Source: Oceanisphaera psychrotolerans
GTDB lineage: Bacteria > Pseudomonadota > Gammaproteobacteria > Enterobacterales > Aeromonadaceae
Assembly (NCBI RefSeq): GCF_001870485.1
Contig: NZ_MDKE01000013.1
Location: 1 to 64,000, forward strand
Reading direction: 5' to 3'
DNA: 64,000 bases
The first letter of the stretch is position 1; each line of letters opens with the position of its first letter. The notes beneath the pieces are model-generated. The model did not search any database. It was not told the origin of the DNA and worked only from the letters and a program-made list of their open reading frames with translations. A program made the translations under genes and the position numbers. This document shows positions 1 to 10,208 of the stretch, one piece after another.

Positions 1-142
1 TATGAATCTTCTTGAGCGTGCATCCTTCATAACGCAGTAGGATGGCCATGACTCGACGGGCATGCTGCTTGTCGCGCGTAGTCTGAATAATCTTGTGCAT
101 TCGGCGTCGCTCTGGGCGAGGTAGGGGTGGTAAGATCGGCAT
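1..142 (-). mobile_element. IS630-family transposase, N-terminal part (runs off the window)
   Basis: The minus strand opens with MPILPPLPRPERRRMHKIIQ and continues about 47 codons to the window edge without a stop. The proline-rich start followed by a basic helical segment (RDKQHARRVMAILLRYEG) is the usual N-terminus of IS630-family transposases that precedes their helix-turn-helix. The body of the element lies outside the window, so its integrity cannot be judged. Bases 143-244 would hold the element's end and the junction to the LPS locus; I could not fix the terminal repeat. Family call is by remembered similarity. Confidence 0.6.
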
Positions 143-244
143 GAACTCAGTCCTTTGGGTGTCGTTTTGTTTTGTTTGGCGACTGATCAGATCGCACAAA
201 CTGGACTGAGTTCCCTTCCTTCAGTGATCTACTATTCGGAACAG

Positions 245-1318
245 CTATTTAACATTCAGTAATTTATAGATATGTTCCGACAACAAGTCCCCGTCTATAC
301 TATTAATATCGGGCGGGTTCACTTCTGATGCAAAAATACTAATTGCTAGGCTAGCATTAGGACCCCACTCTATAAAATTCTCATCATCTGGGTTATAAAG
401 AGCCAGCAAAGGCTTATTCAGGCCGATAGCTATATGTACTGTAGCTGTATCAACCGATATGACCCATGCGGCTCGACGCATAATGGAGATGGAATCATAT
501 ATTGAATTACTTTCGGGATAATAAAAAGCCTGATCATAAAATTCGCAGATATCTGCCACTTCATCTTTTTTGTCTGGCGTGGTTAATATAACCACACTGA
601 CATCATTTCTTATTTCAGCTACTTTTCCGATAATTTTTTTTATTTTCTCTTTGCTTAGCTGCCTTGATTTCCCGCTACCATAGGGGTTGAACGCAAGTAT
701 AGGCCCCTCAATTGAAGACAAAAAATCATCAACTCCATTTTGTGAGGCCTCATCATCTGGAACAATGTAAGACGAATCCTTTATATCTACTCCGGTTTGT
801 TCGAGTAGAATGCCGAACTTATCAGCAAAATGCTTACCTTCGGTTAATTTACCCAGCTTCAAACCAACCAATCCGACAGCATCATCAAGCCCGGAAATTG
901 TTCTCGCTTGCACCTTGTTCATGAAGTAAAGATCTTTCATCTTCAATGCTTTGCTAATGTGCACCAACAAATCGGCTTCACCTATCTCAAGGGCTAGAGA
1001 CTTTAGTTCACTGTAGCTGGGTCGTTTTTTTATTTCATAAACGTGATCTGCCCCAAAATATTTCTTGAACAGATTCGACATATTCGGTGTCGTAATAACG
1101 TCAATTTTAATATTTGGATAAGCTCTTCTCCATTCTCGAAAAATAAAAGAAGAAACAATAGCATCCCCCCATTTAGCATCCCAACGAACAAGGACAACTC
1201 TTTTCAATGGTTTATCCAATTTGAACGCTGGACTCGGTCGGTCAAACAGCAAGAGACCCAGCTTTCGGCGCCAGATATCTCGAGCCAACTGTAATGAAGA
1301 TATCCATTTTTTGAGCAT
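245..1318 (-). CDS. GT9-family glycosyltransferase (heptosyltransferase-like), AT-rich
   Basis: Probable ADP-heptose:LPS-type transferase acting at the cytoplasmic face of the inner membrane on the LPS core. The Rossmann-like start (RVVLVRWDAKWGDAIVSS) and the C-terminal donor-site signature (SVDTATVHIAIGLNKPLLAL, roughly 50 residues before the end) define GT9. I start at the ATG at 1318 (357 aa); an upstream ATG at 1390 would add 24 residues but overlaps the first codon of divergent waaF and has no better ribosome site. Composition is clearly AT-richer than waaF and it abuts an IS630 fragment, so horizontal acquisition is likely. Acceptor unknown. Confidence 0.75.
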   Translation of the reverse strand: MLKKWISSLQLARDIWRRKLGLLLFDRPSPAFKLDKPLKRVVLVRWDAKWGDAIVSSFIFREWRRAYPNIKIDVITTPNMSNLFKKYFGADHVYEIKKRPSYSELKSLALEIGEADLLVHISKALKMKDLYFMNKVQARTISGLDDAVGLVGLKLGKLTEGKHFADKFGILLEQTGVDIKDSSYIVPDDEASQNGVDDFLSSIEGPILAFNPYGSGKSRQLSKEKIKKIIGKVAEIRNDVSVVILTTPDKKDEVADICEFYDQAFYYPESNSIYDSISIMRRAAWVISVDTATVHIAIGLNKPLLALYNPDDENFIEWGPNASLAISIFASEVNPPDINSIDGDLLSEHIYKLLNVK

Positions 1319-1355
1319 AACTGCATTAATCCGAGTCAATATTTGACTGGCATTG

Positions 1356-1361
1356 TATAAT
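1356..1361 (+). promoter_or_regulatory. Candidate -10 element for waaF
   Basis: A perfect TATAAT lies 29 bp before the waaF start codon. Only a weak -35 (GAGTCA at about 1333) sits at the right spacing, and the segment is also the 5' end of the longer reading of the divergent GT9 gene. The assignment is tentative. Confidence 0.35.
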
Positions 1362-1389
1362 GTTTGTCTGCCAAAGAGGAACATTCTCA

Positions 1390-2451
1390 ATGCCGAAAAA
1401 AATTCTGGTCATAGGCCCTTCCTGGGTCGGGGACATGGTGATGTCCCAGAGCCTGTATATCACCCTGAAGCAGCAGCATCCCGATGCCAAGCTGCATGTG
1501 ATGGCGCCAGCCTGGTGCTGTGCCCTGCTGGAGCGAATGCCCGAGGTGGACAAGGCCATCGTGATGCCTCTGGGGCATGGTGATTTCAAGCTCACCGAGC
1601 GCTTCCGTATTGGCCGGCAGCTAGCCACCGAAGGCTATGACAGGGCCATAGTACAGCCCAATTCGATGAAATCGGCCCTTATCCCGCTGTTTGCCGGCAT
1701 CAAGAAGCGCACCGGCTGGAAAGGCGAATCCCGCTACGGTCTGTTGAACGATCTGCGCAGCAACAAGACCGACTTCCCGCTGATGGTCGAACGTTATGTC
1801 GCACTTGCCCACCCCAAGGCGGACATGCAGAACAATCACCGCATTCCTGCCCTGCCCTGGCCAGCCCTGCAAGTGGATACAGCAAACCAGCAAAACGTCT
1901 TGAAGGAGCTGAACCTCAATGCGGAAAGCCCCATCGTCAGCCTGTGCCCGGGGGCAGAGTTTGGCCCTTCCAAGCGCTGGCCGGAGCAACACTACGCCGA
2001 GGTAGCCCGACATCAGATTGAACAGGGAAAGCAGATATGGATTTTCGGATCGGCCAAGGATATTTCGGTCGCCGAAACCATAAAGCATCATTTACCACAT
2101 AGTTTGCAGGGTAAGTGCCATATTCTGGCGGGAAAAACCTCACTACATCAGGCCATCGATTTGATGGCTCTCAGTTCGGTGGTGATCTCCAACGATTCCG
2201 GCCTGATGCATATCGCCGCCGCCTTGAAACGCCCTCTGGTGGGCATCTACGGCTCAACCTCGCCTGAATACACGCCGCCACTGGCAGAACAGGTGGCCGT
2301 GGTACACACCGATATCGAATGTCGCCCCTGCTTCAAGCGGGAATGCCCACTGGGTCACCTTAAATGCCTGAAAGAACTGCCAGCCGGTAAGGTACTTGCC
2401 GCCATTCAGCAATTGACGGACCCGGCTCATATCGCCGTCAGCCACCGGTAA
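1390..2451 (+). CDS. waaF: ADP-heptose:LPS heptosyltransferase II
   Basis: Adds the second heptose to the LPS inner core in the cytoplasm. 353 aa, the usual size. MPKKILVIGPSWVGDMVMSQ at the N-terminus and the donor-binding block NDSGLMHIAAALKRPLVGIY near residues 265-285 followed by GSTSPEYTPP are WaaF hallmarks; the cysteine-rich ECRPCFKRECPLGH stretch near the end is also typical. The start at 1390 is preceded by AAGAGGA at good spacing, which excludes the in-frame ATG at 1360. waaA follows after 4 bp, so the two are probably co-transcribed. Confidence 0.93.
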   Translation: MPKKILVIGPSWVGDMVMSQSLYITLKQQHPDAKLHVMAPAWCCALLERMPEVDKAIVMPLGHGDFKLTERFRIGRQLATEGYDRAIVQPNSMKSALIPLFAGIKKRTGWKGESRYGLLNDLRSNKTDFPLMVERYVALAHPKADMQNNHRIPALPWPALQVDTANQQNVLKELNLNAESPIVSLCPGAEFGPSKRWPEQHYAEVARHQIEQGKQIWIFGSAKDISVAETIKHHLPHSLQGKCHILAGKTSLHQAIDLMALSSVVISNDSGLMHIAAALKRPLVGIYGSTSPEYTPPLAEQVAVVHTDIECRPCFKRECPLGHLKCLKELPAGKVLAAIQQLTDPAHIAVSHR

Positions 2452-2455
2452 GCCC

Positions 2456-3721
2456 ATGATGTATCGCTTTATCTACAACCTGCTCATTCACCTGTTCAGC
2501 CCCGCACTGCTGGCACTGCTGTATTGGCCCAAAAAAGGCAAGCCGGGCTTTGGCAAGCGTTGGCCGGAACATCTGGGGCTGGTACCGGCGCCCACACAAC
2601 AAAATCCGGTCTGGCTGCATGCGGTCAGCGTCGGGGAAATGGTTGCCGCCACCCCGCTGATCAAGGCCATCAAGGCGAAGTACCCGGGACTGCCCATTCT
2701 GGTCACCACCACCACCCGCACCGGTGCCGATCAGGCAGACAAGCTGGGCGAGCTGATAGAGCATCGCTATGCGCCGCTGGACTTCCCCTGGGCGGTAAAG
2801 CTGTTTCTACGACGGATTAATCCCCGGGCACTACTGATAATGGAAACCGAGCTCTGGCCCAACTGGCTGGCCGCCTGCGGACGAAAACAGCTGCCGGTGA
2901 TGGTGCTCAATGCCCGCTTGTCGGCCCGTTCGGCCGATAAATACAAACGGTTTCATGGCATATTCAGGTTATTATCGGCGAATATCAGCCATATAGCCTG
3001 CCAACATCGGGATGATGCCGACCGCTTTGCAAACCTGGGGCTCTCTCGTGAAAAACTGAGCATGACCGGATCCATCAAGTTCGATATCGACTACGACGAT
3101 GAAGTTCGTAGACAGGGGCAAGCGCTGCGCGAACAACTGGGCACGCAACGCCCGGTGTGGATTGCCGCCTCCACCCACGAAGGCGAAGACGAGCAGCTGC
3201 TCGCCGCCCACCGAATACTGCTGAAAAGCCAGCCGCAAGCTTTGCTGATCCTGGTACCCCGCCACCCCCAGCGTTTCGACCAGGTCGCAGAGCTGGTCAC
3301 TCGGCAGGGCTTTACCCTGAACCGTCGTACCGAGACGACAACGGCCGCGCCGAGCCAGGTTTATCTGGGTGATACCATGGGCGAACTGCCCGCCATGCTG
3401 GCTGCAGCCGATGTCGCCTTCGTTGGTGGCAGCCTTATCGAGCGTGGCGGACACAACCTGCTGGAGCCAGCCGCCTTGGGCAAGCCGGTACTCACCGGCC
3501 CCTCGACCTTTAACTTCAGCGACATCAGTCATCAGCTCATCGAAGCCGGTGGCGCCCGGGTGATAACCAACGATGGCGAACTGGCTCACCAACTCGAAAC
3601 ATTGCTGGATTCACCCGAACAGGCCATACAGATGGGAGCTCAGGCCCTGAGCGTCGTCAAAGCCAATCAGGGCGCATTGACTCGCACCCTCTCCGCCATC
3701 AAGTCTCAGCTAGCCCTGTAA
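2456..3721 (+). CDS. waaA: 3-deoxy-D-manno-octulosonic acid (Kdo) transferase
   Basis: Transfers Kdo from CMP-Kdo to lipid A precursor at the inner membrane. 421 aa. A hydrophobic membrane anchor spans about residues 5-23, followed by the conserved HAVSVGE block whose Glu61 is the expected catalytic base; the C-terminal GT-B half carries GGSLIERGGHNLLEPA. Two ATG codons in tandem (2456 and 2459) could start it. Its last 16 bases overlap the 3' end of convergent kdkA. With a Kdo kinase next door, the enzyme is probably monofunctional (one Kdo), as in Haemophilus and Vibrio; that is inference. Confidence 0.95.
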   Translation: MMYRFIYNLLIHLFSPALLALLYWPKKGKPGFGKRWPEHLGLVPAPTQQNPVWLHAVSVGEMVAATPLIKAIKAKYPGLPILVTTTTRTGADQADKLGELIEHRYAPLDFPWAVKLFLRRINPRALLIMETELWPNWLAACGRKQLPVMVLNARLSARSADKYKRFHGIFRLLSANISHIACQHRDDADRFANLGLSREKLSMTGSIKFDIDYDDEVRRQGQALREQLGTQRPVWIAASTHEGEDEQLLAAHRILLKSQPQALLILVPRHPQRFDQVAELVTRQGFTLNRRTETTTAAPSQVYLGDTMGELPAMLAAADVAFVGGSLIERGGHNLLEPAALGKPVLTGPSTFNFSDISHQLIEAGGARVITNDGELAHQLETLLDSPEQAIQMGAQALSVVKANQGALTRTLSAIKSQLAL

Positions 3722-4413
3722 CCACTCAACAGGGCGCGCCAGTCTGCTTCCTTCCAGTTGAATTCGGGATGCAGGTTCAGCTCCTTGCGGAAAGACCGCA
3801 ACAGCCGCTCCATGTTTTCCCGGGCCCAGCTGCCGGTCTGGCGGAAATGGCATTTGTCGAAGTCGATCAGCCAGCTCTTGCCGCTGTCGTCGAGCAGAAT
3901 GTTATGGCTGTTCAGATCGGCGTGATAGAGGCCGGCGTCGTGAAACTGGCGAATGGTCTTGCCAACATGGTGCCACTCCGCCTTTTCCAGCGCTCTTTCC
4001 TGCAAAATGGCCACCAGATCGCGGGAATTATCGATACGAGTCAGGATGATATCGGCACGGTAGACCAGGTTGGAACGGACCATGCGTGCGGCACAGGGTC
4101 GGGGAACCGGCAAGCCGCGGCGATGGAGCTTGGCCAGCACGGTAAACTCGGCCATGGCCCGGCTTTTGGACTCGGCGACATGCAGAAAGGTGTCTTCCAT
4201 CACCCGGCCGATCATGCCGCCCCGGTAATAGTGACGCAGCACCTTGTGGCACACCTCGTCTTCCACAAACCAGGTGGTATTACGCCCCACCGCCTTGCCA
4301 CGAATGGCATCCTGCTCACGCCAATAATCAATCTCAAAAAAGTCCCGGTTGAATGCGTCGAAACATTCCGGGTCATACCAGATAATCTCCGAGCCGTGCT
4401 CTATCCGTTCCAT
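3706..4413 (-). CDS. kdkA: 3-deoxy-D-manno-octulosonic acid kinase
   Basis: Phosphorylates the single Kdo of the inner core at O-4, using ATP. 235 aa from the ATG at 4413, which has a GGGGGGACGGTA ribosome site and aligns with the start of the H. influenzae enzyme; ATGs at 4467 and 4497 are in frame but less convincing. The eukaryotic-like kinase core is visible: the YYRGG loop near residue 62, catalytic YHADLNSHNILLD around 163-175 (Asp166) and IDFDKC (Asp184 region). Convergent with waaA and divergent from the opsX-like gene. Confidence 0.92.
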   Translation of the reverse strand: MERIEHGSEIIWYDPECFDAFNRDFFEIDYWREQDAIRGKAVGRNTTWFVEDEVCHKVLRHYYRGGMIGRVMEDTFLHVAESKSRAMAEFTVLAKLHRRGLPVPRPCAARMVRSNLVYRADIILTRIDNSRDLVAILQERALEKAEWHHVGKTIRQFHDAGLYHADLNSHNILLDDSGKSWLIDFDKCHFRQTGSWARENMERLLRSFRKELNLHPEFNWKEADWRALLSGYRAS

Positions 4414-4499
4414 TACCGTCCCCCCCAGCGAAAACACGGATTTTACATGGCCCGCCAGCCTTTGCATAATGCCGGACTCAGATCCCGGAGACTTCATTT

Positions 4500-5561
4500 A
4501 TGGCATTGCTCGGCTCGGCCCCCGCTACCCTCTGTTTACTGCGGTTATCCGCCATTGGCGACTGCTGTCATGCCATCGCCCTGGTGCAGGCGATACAGCG
4601 CCAATGGCCCCAGACCCGTATTACCTGGATAACCGGTAAAATCGAGGCTCAATTGCTGCAGTTGCTGCCAGATGTCGAAATCATCGTGTTCGACAAAGGC
4701 GCCGGCATCCGTGCCTACCTTGACCTATGGAAGCAGCTGCGCGGCCGCAAGTTCGACGTGCTGCTGCATATGCAGGCCGCCCTGCGCGCCAGCCTGGCCA
4801 GCTTAGGGGTTAGTGCCATACACCGGCTGGGGTTCGAACGGGAACGAGCCAAAGACGGCCAGTGGCTGTTCACCAATCACAAGGTCGCCGCCACCGGCGA
4901 GCACGTGGTAGAGGGCTTCATGGGCTTCGGTCAGGCGCTGGGACTGGCCGACCTGTCGCCGCGCTGGACACTGCCGGTGCCTGAAGAGGCAGAACAGTGG
5001 GCAACACCCTATGCCGAACGCCAGCCGCTGCTGCTGATCTGCCCCGCCGCCAGCAAGGCCTACAAAAACTGGACCGCCGAAGGTTACGCCGCCCTCGCCG
5101 ATCATGCTCACGGCAAGGGCATGCAAGTAATGCTGATCGGCAGCCCGGCGAGACAGGAACGGGAGTTGGCGGCAAAAATCTGTAATTTGACGGATAACAT
5201 CGCCGAAAATCTGGTAGGAAAAACCAGCCTGCCACAGCTGCTGGCCCTGATCAAGAGCGCCCGTCTGGTGGTAGCGCCGGATACCGGCCCGACCCACATG
5301 GCCACCCTGATGAATACGCCGGTGCTGGGTCTTTATGCTCATCATAACCCCCAACGCACCGGCCCCTATTATTGCCGCGATTATGTGGTCAGCGTCTACG
5401 ACGAGGCCTTGCTGGCCGAAACCGGCAAGCCCGCCAATGAGCTGCCCTGGCGTACCCGGGTCAAGGATCCCGCTGCCATGCAGCGTATTACCATCGACCG
5501 GGTGGTCGCCCAGTTCGACCGCATCACCCACGACTTCAACCTGCTGCAGGAGCCCTCATGA
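4500..5561 (+). CDS. opsX: Heptosyltransferase I, OpsX type (GT9)
   Basis: Likely adds the first heptose to phosphorylated Kdo. The N-terminus ([20 protein letters not shown]) and the internal segments [11 protein letters not shown] and [12 protein letters not shown] match my recollection of Haemophilus OpsX closely, more so than enterobacterial WaaC. The GT9 donor block [20 protein letters not shown] lies near residues 258-280. 353 aa. It diverges from kdkA across 86 bp and overlaps the next gene by 4 bp (ATGA), so the two are translationally coupled. The pairing of OpsX with KdkA is a known feature of Kdo-phosphate cores. Confidence 0.85.
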   Translation: MALLGSAPATLCLLRLSAIGDCCHAIALVQAIQRQWPQTRITWITGKIEAQLLQLLPDVEIIVFDKGAGIRAYLDLWKQLRGRKFDVLLHMQAALRASLASLGVSAIHRLGFERERAKDGQWLFTNHKVAATGEHVVEGFMGFGQALGLADLSPRWTLPVPEEAEQWATPYAERQPLLLICPAASKAYKNWTAEGYAALADHAHGKGMQVMLIGSPARQERELAAKICNLTDNIAENLVGKTSLPQLLALIKSARLVVAPDTGPTHMATLMNTPVLGLYAHHNPQRTGPYYCRDYVVSVYDEALLAETGKPANELPWRTRVKDPAAMQRITIDRVVAQFDRITHDFNLLQEPS

Positions 5562-6337
5562 ACCCACGCCCTACCCTGGCCGCCGTGCTGATCGTCAAGA
5601 ACGAAGCGGAGAACCTGGCCGACTGTTTGGCCACCCTGGACTGGGTCGATGAAATCGTGGTGCTGGACTCGGGCAGTACCGATAACACCCGTACCGTGGC
5701 CGAAGCCGCCGGAGCTCGCTTCTTCGTCAACGCCGACTGGCCCGGCTTTGGCCGTCAGCGCCAGCTGGCCCAGAGTCATGTGCAGTCCGACTGGGTACTG
5801 TGGATCGATGCCGACGAGCGGGTCACTCCCGAGCTCAGAAACAGCATAGAGGCGGTGCTCACCAAGCCGGCCACCGATACCGTCTATGCCATCTCGCGGC
5901 TGTCCTGGGTGTTTGGCCGCTTCATCCGCCATTGCGGCTGGTATCCGGACCGGGTACTGAGACTCTATCCCAAGGCCCTCACCGGCTATAACGACGCTCT
6001 GGTCCACGAAAAGGTCGAGCTGGGCACCGGCATCAAAACGGCAAGACTAAAGGGAGACCTGCTGCACTACACCTACCGGGATCTGCAGCATTATCTGGTG
6101 AAGTCGGCCGGTTATGCCGCCGCCTGGGCCGAGCAGCGGGAGCAACGGGGCAAAAAAGGCTCTCTGGCCCAGGGCTTGCTGCACGGCGTGGGTTGTTTTC
6201 TGAAGATGTACCTGCTCAAGGCCGGCTTTCTCGATGGCAAGCAGGGCCTGCTGCTCAGCCTGCTCTCTGCTCACTCCACCTTCGTCAAGTACGCCGATCT
6301 GTGGATCAGGACAGATACTCGCGGGCCCAGGGCGTAA
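5558..6337 (+). CDS. waaE: GT2 LPS core glycosyltransferase, WaaE/KdtX-like
   Basis: GT-A fold sugar transferase that usually adds a glucose to heptose I. 259 aa. The N-terminal donor site is clear: [23 protein letters not shown], then the metal-binding IDADERV near residues 85-91, and [20 protein letters not shown] downstream. The waaA-waaE-coaD neighbourhood seen here is the same one in which WaaE occurs in Klebsiella and Serratia. Its start overlaps the opsX stop by 4 bp; its 3' end overlaps the convergent GT9 gene by 32 bp. Confidence 0.85.
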   Translation: MNPRPTLAAVLIVKNEAENLADCLATLDWVDEIVVLDSGSTDNTRTVAEAAGARFFVNADWPGFGRQRQLAQSHVQSDWVLWIDADERVTPELRNSIEAVLTKPATDTVYAISRLSWVFGRFIRHCGWYPDRVLRLYPKALTGYNDALVHEKVELGTGIKTARLKGDLLHYTYRDLQHYLVKSAGYAAAWAEQREQRGKKGSLAQGLLHGVGCFLKMYLLKAGFLDGKQGLLLSLLSAHSTFVKYADLWIRTDTRGPRA

Positions 6338-7325
6338 CGGCGGCGGCTACCTCGGCTACCTGCACCTGGCTCATGTCTTCCACCTCGGCACCGGCGGGGG
6401 GATGAAAGGCCAGATGGCGTCCTTCGCTGTTGAGCGGGCGCCAGCGCAGCGGGGTGGCCGAACGGCGCAACGGAAAGAAACCCACCGTCGGTACGTCCAG
6501 GGCGGCGGCAATATGCAACGGCCCGGTGCTGCCCGCCACAAAGAGGCCACCGCAGGCCAGCAGCCGGCAGAAGTCCGGCAACGGCAAGTCCTCGGCCACC
6601 ACGGCCCCCTCATCGAGCTCCTCTACCACCTGCCGGGCCAGGGCCTGCTCGCCAGGCCCGGCGGTCAACACCGGCTGCGCCTCGGGAAAGGACTGCCGCA
6701 GCCGGCCTATCAGCTCCGCATACTGACCAGGAGAAAGATTGTTGGCCGAGCCACCGCTGCCGGCATGCACCAGCAGCCAGGGCCGGGCGGCATCGATACC
6801 CAGCCGCTTCGCCTGCTCCAGCCGGAAGTTCGCCAGCTCGGCTCCCTCAAAATGCAGATAGGGGGCGCTTGGCTCCATGACCGGCATGCCGTTGTGGCTC
6901 AGAAAGGCCCGCACCAGATCCAGATTGTATTCGTATTCCGGCTTGGCCGAGCGGGACCGCCGCTGAGTGACTCTGTGGTTGTACAGCAGCTGAGCCAGCT
7001 TGGTGGCCGGTGCCCAGCGCTGGCGAATGCCCGCCCGCCACATCAGCCTGGCGTTGCGAAAATTGGAAAACAGGCAGATAACGGCGTCGAAATGCCCGGC
7101 TTCAAGCTGTTGCAGCAAGGCACGCTGTGCGGCGCGCTCCGCATTTTTACCCGGATCTTCGATCACCCGGTCGATGGAAGGACAGAGTTCGGCCAGCGGC
7201 CGGGTATAGCCCGGCACCAGGGCGGTGATCTCACAGTCGGAAGACGCCTTGAGCATGGCCAGTGCCGGCCAGGCCAGCATAAAGTCGCCGATCTTGTCGT
7301 TACGAACCACCAATACCCGTATCAT
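6306..7325 (-). CDS. GT9-family glycosyltransferase (heptosyltransferase-like)
   Basis: 339 aa. Starts [20 protein letters not shown], the GT9 nucleotide-sugar entry, and ends in the donor block [20 protein letters not shown] about 60 residues before the C-terminus. Probably transfers a heptose or similar sugar to the LPS core, perhaps as a third heptosyltransferase, but the acceptor cannot be read from sequence. It is convergent with the waaE-like gene and divergent from coaD, with 78 bp between the start codons that must hold both promoters. This is the fourth GT9 gene within 7 kb. Confidence 0.8.
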   Translation of the reverse strand: MIRVLVVRNDKIGDFMLAWPALAMLKASSDCEITALVPGYTRPLAELCPSIDRVIEDPGKNAERAAQRALLQQLEAGHFDAVICLFSNFRNARLMWRAGIRQRWAPATKLAQLLYNHRVTQRRSRSAKPEYEYNLDLVRAFLSHNGMPVMEPSAPYLHFEGAELANFRLEQAKRLGIDAARPWLLVHAGSGGSANNLSPGQYAELIGRLRQSFPEAQPVLTAGPGEQALARQVVEELDEGAVVAEDLPLPDFCRLLACGGLFVAGSTGPLHIAAALDVPTVGFFPLRRSATPLRWRPLNSEGRHLAFHPPAGAEVEDMSQVQVAEVAAAVTPWAREYLS

Positions 7326-7394
7326 CTCTCTCTCCCGCTGACCATGATGCTGCGGTATTCTACCCTAAACTCTCTAGCTGTCGTTTGTTAATAA

Positions 7395-7883
<489 letters not shown>

Positions 7884-7889
7884 TTGAAG

Positions 7890-7938
7890 AGCGTGAGGGG
7901 TGAGGGGTGAGGCAAGTGTCTCCCTCAGTCCTCACGCT
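7890..7938. repeat. Extragenic palindrome, GTGAGGGGTGAGG type
   Basis: Between coaD and mutM, AGCGTGAGG (7890-7898) is perfectly complementary to CCTCACGCT (7930-7938), and the arm contains GTGAGGGGTGAGG in two overlapping registers. A near-identical unit lies after spoT at 30759-30797. There is no T-tract, so it is not a classic terminator; it may be an extragenic palindromic repeat of this genome. Confidence 0.55.
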
Positions 7939-7945
7939 TCACTTT

Positions 7946-8767
7946 TCACTCGCTCTCGGGCTGGCACAACGGACAAAACACGGTACTGCGACCGTTCATC
8001 CGTATCTCTCTCAGCTCGGCACCACAACCGGTGCAAGGCTGGCCGGCCTTGCCATACACCTTGAGCTCCTGCACGAAGTAGCCGGGCTTGCCGTCGCTGC
8101 CGGTAAAATCCTTGAGGGTGGTGCCGCCCTGACCGATGGCACGGGCCAGCACGCTTTTTATCTCTGCCGCCAGCAGCCGATAAGGTTCACGGCCAATCTC
8201 GCCGGCCGCACACCGGGGATGAATACCGGCGGTGAACAGCGATTCGTTGGCGTAGATATTGCCTACTCCAACCACGATGTGGTTGTCCATGATGAACTGC
8301 TTGATGGCGGTCTTGCGCTTGCGACTGCGCCGATACAGATAATCGCCGTCGAAGGCGTCGGTGAGCGGCTCCGGTCCCAGTTTCGCCAGCAACGGGTGCT
8401 GTTCGGCCGGCTCCCGGGTCCACAGCAAACAGCCGAAACGGCGCGGGTCGTTCAGCCGCAGCAACTTGCCGTTGCCCAGCTCTATGTCCACATGATCGTG
8501 TTTGCCCGCCGGGGTACCATGGGGCAGCACCCGCAGGTTGCCGGACATGCCCAGATGCAGGATGGCGGTACCCCAGTCGGTGTCCAGCAGCAGGTACTTG
8601 GCCCGGCGCCGAATACCGGTGATGGTCAGCCCCACCAGCTCCTGGATCTCGCTCGGTACCGGCCAGCGCAGGCTGGCATTGCGCACCACCACCCGCATCA
8701 CCGTCTCGCCCAGCATAAAAGGCGTGATCCCCTGGCGGCTGACTTCCACTTCCGGTAACTCTGGCAT
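7946..8767 (-). CDS. mutM: Formamidopyrimidine-DNA glycosylase (Fpg)
   Basis: Excises 8-oxoguanine and formamidopyrimidines with beta/delta lyase activity. 273 aa from the ATG at 8767; this start is required because the mature enzyme uses Pro2 as nucleophile and the protein then reads [14 protein letters not shown]. Glu3 and the Lys near 58 (HLGMSG region preceded by RAKYLLLD) fit. The C-terminal zinc finger is intact: CTGCG then CPLCQ. It lies downstream of rpmB-rpmG on the same strand but behind a strong terminator. Confidence 0.96.
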   Translation of the reverse strand: MPELPEVEVSRQGITPFMLGETVMRVVVRNASLRWPVPSEIQELVGLTITGIRRRAKYLLLDTDWGTAILHLGMSGNLRVLPHGTPAGKHDHVDIELGNGKLLRLNDPRRFGCLLWTREPAEQHPLLAKLGPEPLTDAFDGDYLYRRSRKRKTAIKQFIMDNHIVVGVGNIYANESLFTAGIHPRCAAGEIGREPYRLLAAEIKSVLARAIGQGGTTLKDFTGSDGKPGYFVQELKVYGKAGQPCTGCGAELREIRMNGRSTVFCPLCQPESE

Positions 8768-8820
8768 TCGCACTCTCCTTCATCGACTCCGGCGGCAGTA
8801 TACCCCAGCCGGCCGGGCAT

Positions 8821-8849
8821 AAAAAAACCCGGCCGGAGCCGGGTTTTTT
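8821..8849 (-). terminator. Rho-independent terminator after rpmG
   Basis: Perfect 11-bp stem AAAAACCCGGC / GCCGGGTTTTT around a CGGA loop, flanked by A and T runs, so it can work in both directions. It separates rpmB-rpmG from mutM. Confidence 0.9.
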
Positions 8850-8863
8850 GAGAAAGCAAAATC

Positions 8864-9031
8864 TTACTTGATTTTGCCTTCTTTGTAGATCACATGCTGA
8901 CGAACAACGGGATCAAACTTTTTGATTTCCATTTTTTCAGGCATGTTGCGCTTGTTCTTGGTAGTGGTGTAGAAGTGACCAGTACCAGCGCTGGAGTTCA
9001 GGCGGATCTTCTCGCGAATACCTTTAGCCAT
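8864..9031 (-). CDS. rpmG: 50S ribosomal protein L33
   Basis: 55 residues: begins [20 protein letters not shown], then YTTTKNKRN, and ends YKEGKIK. It lacks the zinc-binding cysteines of C+ paralogues, so it is the C- type. It follows rpmB after 11 bp in the conserved L28-L33 operon. AAGGAGATAACCC before the ATG is a near-ideal ribosome site. Confidence 0.97.
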   Translation of the reverse strand: MAKGIREKIRLNSSAGTGHFYTTTKNKRNMPEKMEIKKFDPVVRQHVIYKEGKIK

Positions 9032-9042
9032 GGGTTATCTCC

Positions 9043-9279
9043 TTAAACCTTTTCGCCACGGGCACGCAGGTCAGCGAGGACACTGTCGATACCTTTCTTG
9101 TCGATAATACGCATACCCTTGGTGGTGATACGCAGTTTTACAAAACGCTTCTCGCTTTCAACCCAAAAACGATGAGTCTGCAGGTTGGGCAGGAAACGAC
9201 GCTTGGTGGCGTTGTTGGCGTGAGAGCGGTTGTTACCAACAGCTGGCCGCTTACCAGTTACTTGGCATACTTTAGACAT
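9043..9279 (-). CDS. rpmB: 50S ribosomal protein L28
   Basis: 78 aa from the ATG at 9279 ([20 protein letters not shown]), the universal L28 start; the in-frame codon at 9294 is not used. It continues [18 protein letters not shown] and ends RGEKV. First gene of rpmB-rpmG, transcribed from a good sigma-70 promoter about 80-110 bp upstream. Confidence 0.98.
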   Translation of the reverse strand: MSKVCQVTGKRPAVGNNRSHANNATKRRFLPNLQTHRFWVESEKRFVKLRITTKGMRIIDKKGIDSVLADLRARGEKV

Positions 9280-9360
9280 GTCAGTCTTCTCCAAAACTTA
9301 CTTTTGCTCGAGCAATTAATCACCCCGTTGGCCGTCTATCGGGGCAAAATAAGGCGGCAA

Positions 9361-9389
9361 TTTATACAGCATACCGAGCTCAAGATCAA
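9361..9389 (-). promoter_or_regulatory. Sigma-70 promoter of rpmB-rpmG
   Basis: On the minus strand TTGATC (9389-9384), a 17-bp spacer and TATAAA (9366-9361) form a well-spaced promoter upstream of rpmB. Confidence 0.65.
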
Positions 9390-9410
9390 CAAAAAGCCAA
9401 ACGCCCGGCA

Positions 9411-10085
9411 TCAAAGCCAGCCACGCTCGGCAAAAGAAACGGTTTCGCCATCACCTACCACCAGATGATCCAGCACGCGGATATCCAGCAAGCCCAAAGC
9501 GGACTGAATACGTTCGGTGATCATGCGATCGGCCCGGCTGGGCTCGGCTACTCCGGATGGATGATTATGCACCAAAATCACCGCAGCAGCACCCAGTTTG
9601 AGTGCTAAAGCAACGATTTCCCGCGGATACACCGCCGCCGCATCCAGAGTGCCGAAAAACAGCTCGTGAAAGGTAATGACCCGGTGCTGGTTGTCGAGCA
9701 GCAGCAGGGCAAACACCTCCCGGCTCTGATCCCGTAACCGGGCCTGCAGAAACTGGCGCGTCAGCTCGGGACTGGTCAGCGCGCCCTCGCGCACCAGCTT
9801 CTCACCCAGAAAGCGCTGCATCAACTCGAGGCTGGCCTGCAACTGCACAAACTTGGCCAGCCCCAACCCCGGCCCTGCACAAAAACGCTGCTGGTCCGCC
9901 AGCAGCAACTGGCGCAAGGAACCAAACTGATCGAGCAGGGCCCGGGCCAGGGTGACCGCATCCATACCCCGGGCGCCGGTACGCAGAAAGATCGCCAGCA
10001 GCTCGGCGTCCGACAGGCTGCTAGCCCCCCGGCTCAGTAATTTCTCCCGCGGGCGCTCTCCCTCTGGCCAGTCCTTGATGCTCAT
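9411..10085 (-). CDS. radC: RadC family JAB/MPN-domain protein
   Basis: 224 aa. An N-terminal helix-hairpin-helix-like region (residues 1-100; [20 protein letters not shown]) is followed by the JAMM metal site [14 protein letters not shown] near residues 170-185. The historic link to DNA repair was withdrawn in E. coli, and the true substrate is unknown. It diverges from coaBC, as in many gammaproteobacteria. Intact and full length. Confidence 0.93.
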   Translation of the reverse strand: MSIKDWPEGERPREKLLSRGASSLSDAELLAIFLRTGARGMDAVTLARALLDQFGSLRQLLLADQQRFCAGPGLGLAKFVQLQASLELMQRFLGEKLVREGALTSPELTRQFLQARLRDQSREVFALLLLDNQHRVITFHELFFGTLDAAAVYPREIVALALKLGAAAVILVHNHPSGVAEPSRADRMITERIQSALGLLDIRVLDHLVVGDGETVSFAERGWL

Positions 10086-10208
10086 TCTTCCCTCCTTGGC
10101 GCCATGACCGGAATCGATTTATCAAGCCTAGTTCAATCCCCTCTGTGCACCGCACAAGCCGGTCATTTGTGATAATCTTGCCGCTCTGTCAGCCTGTGGA
10201 ATAGAGCC

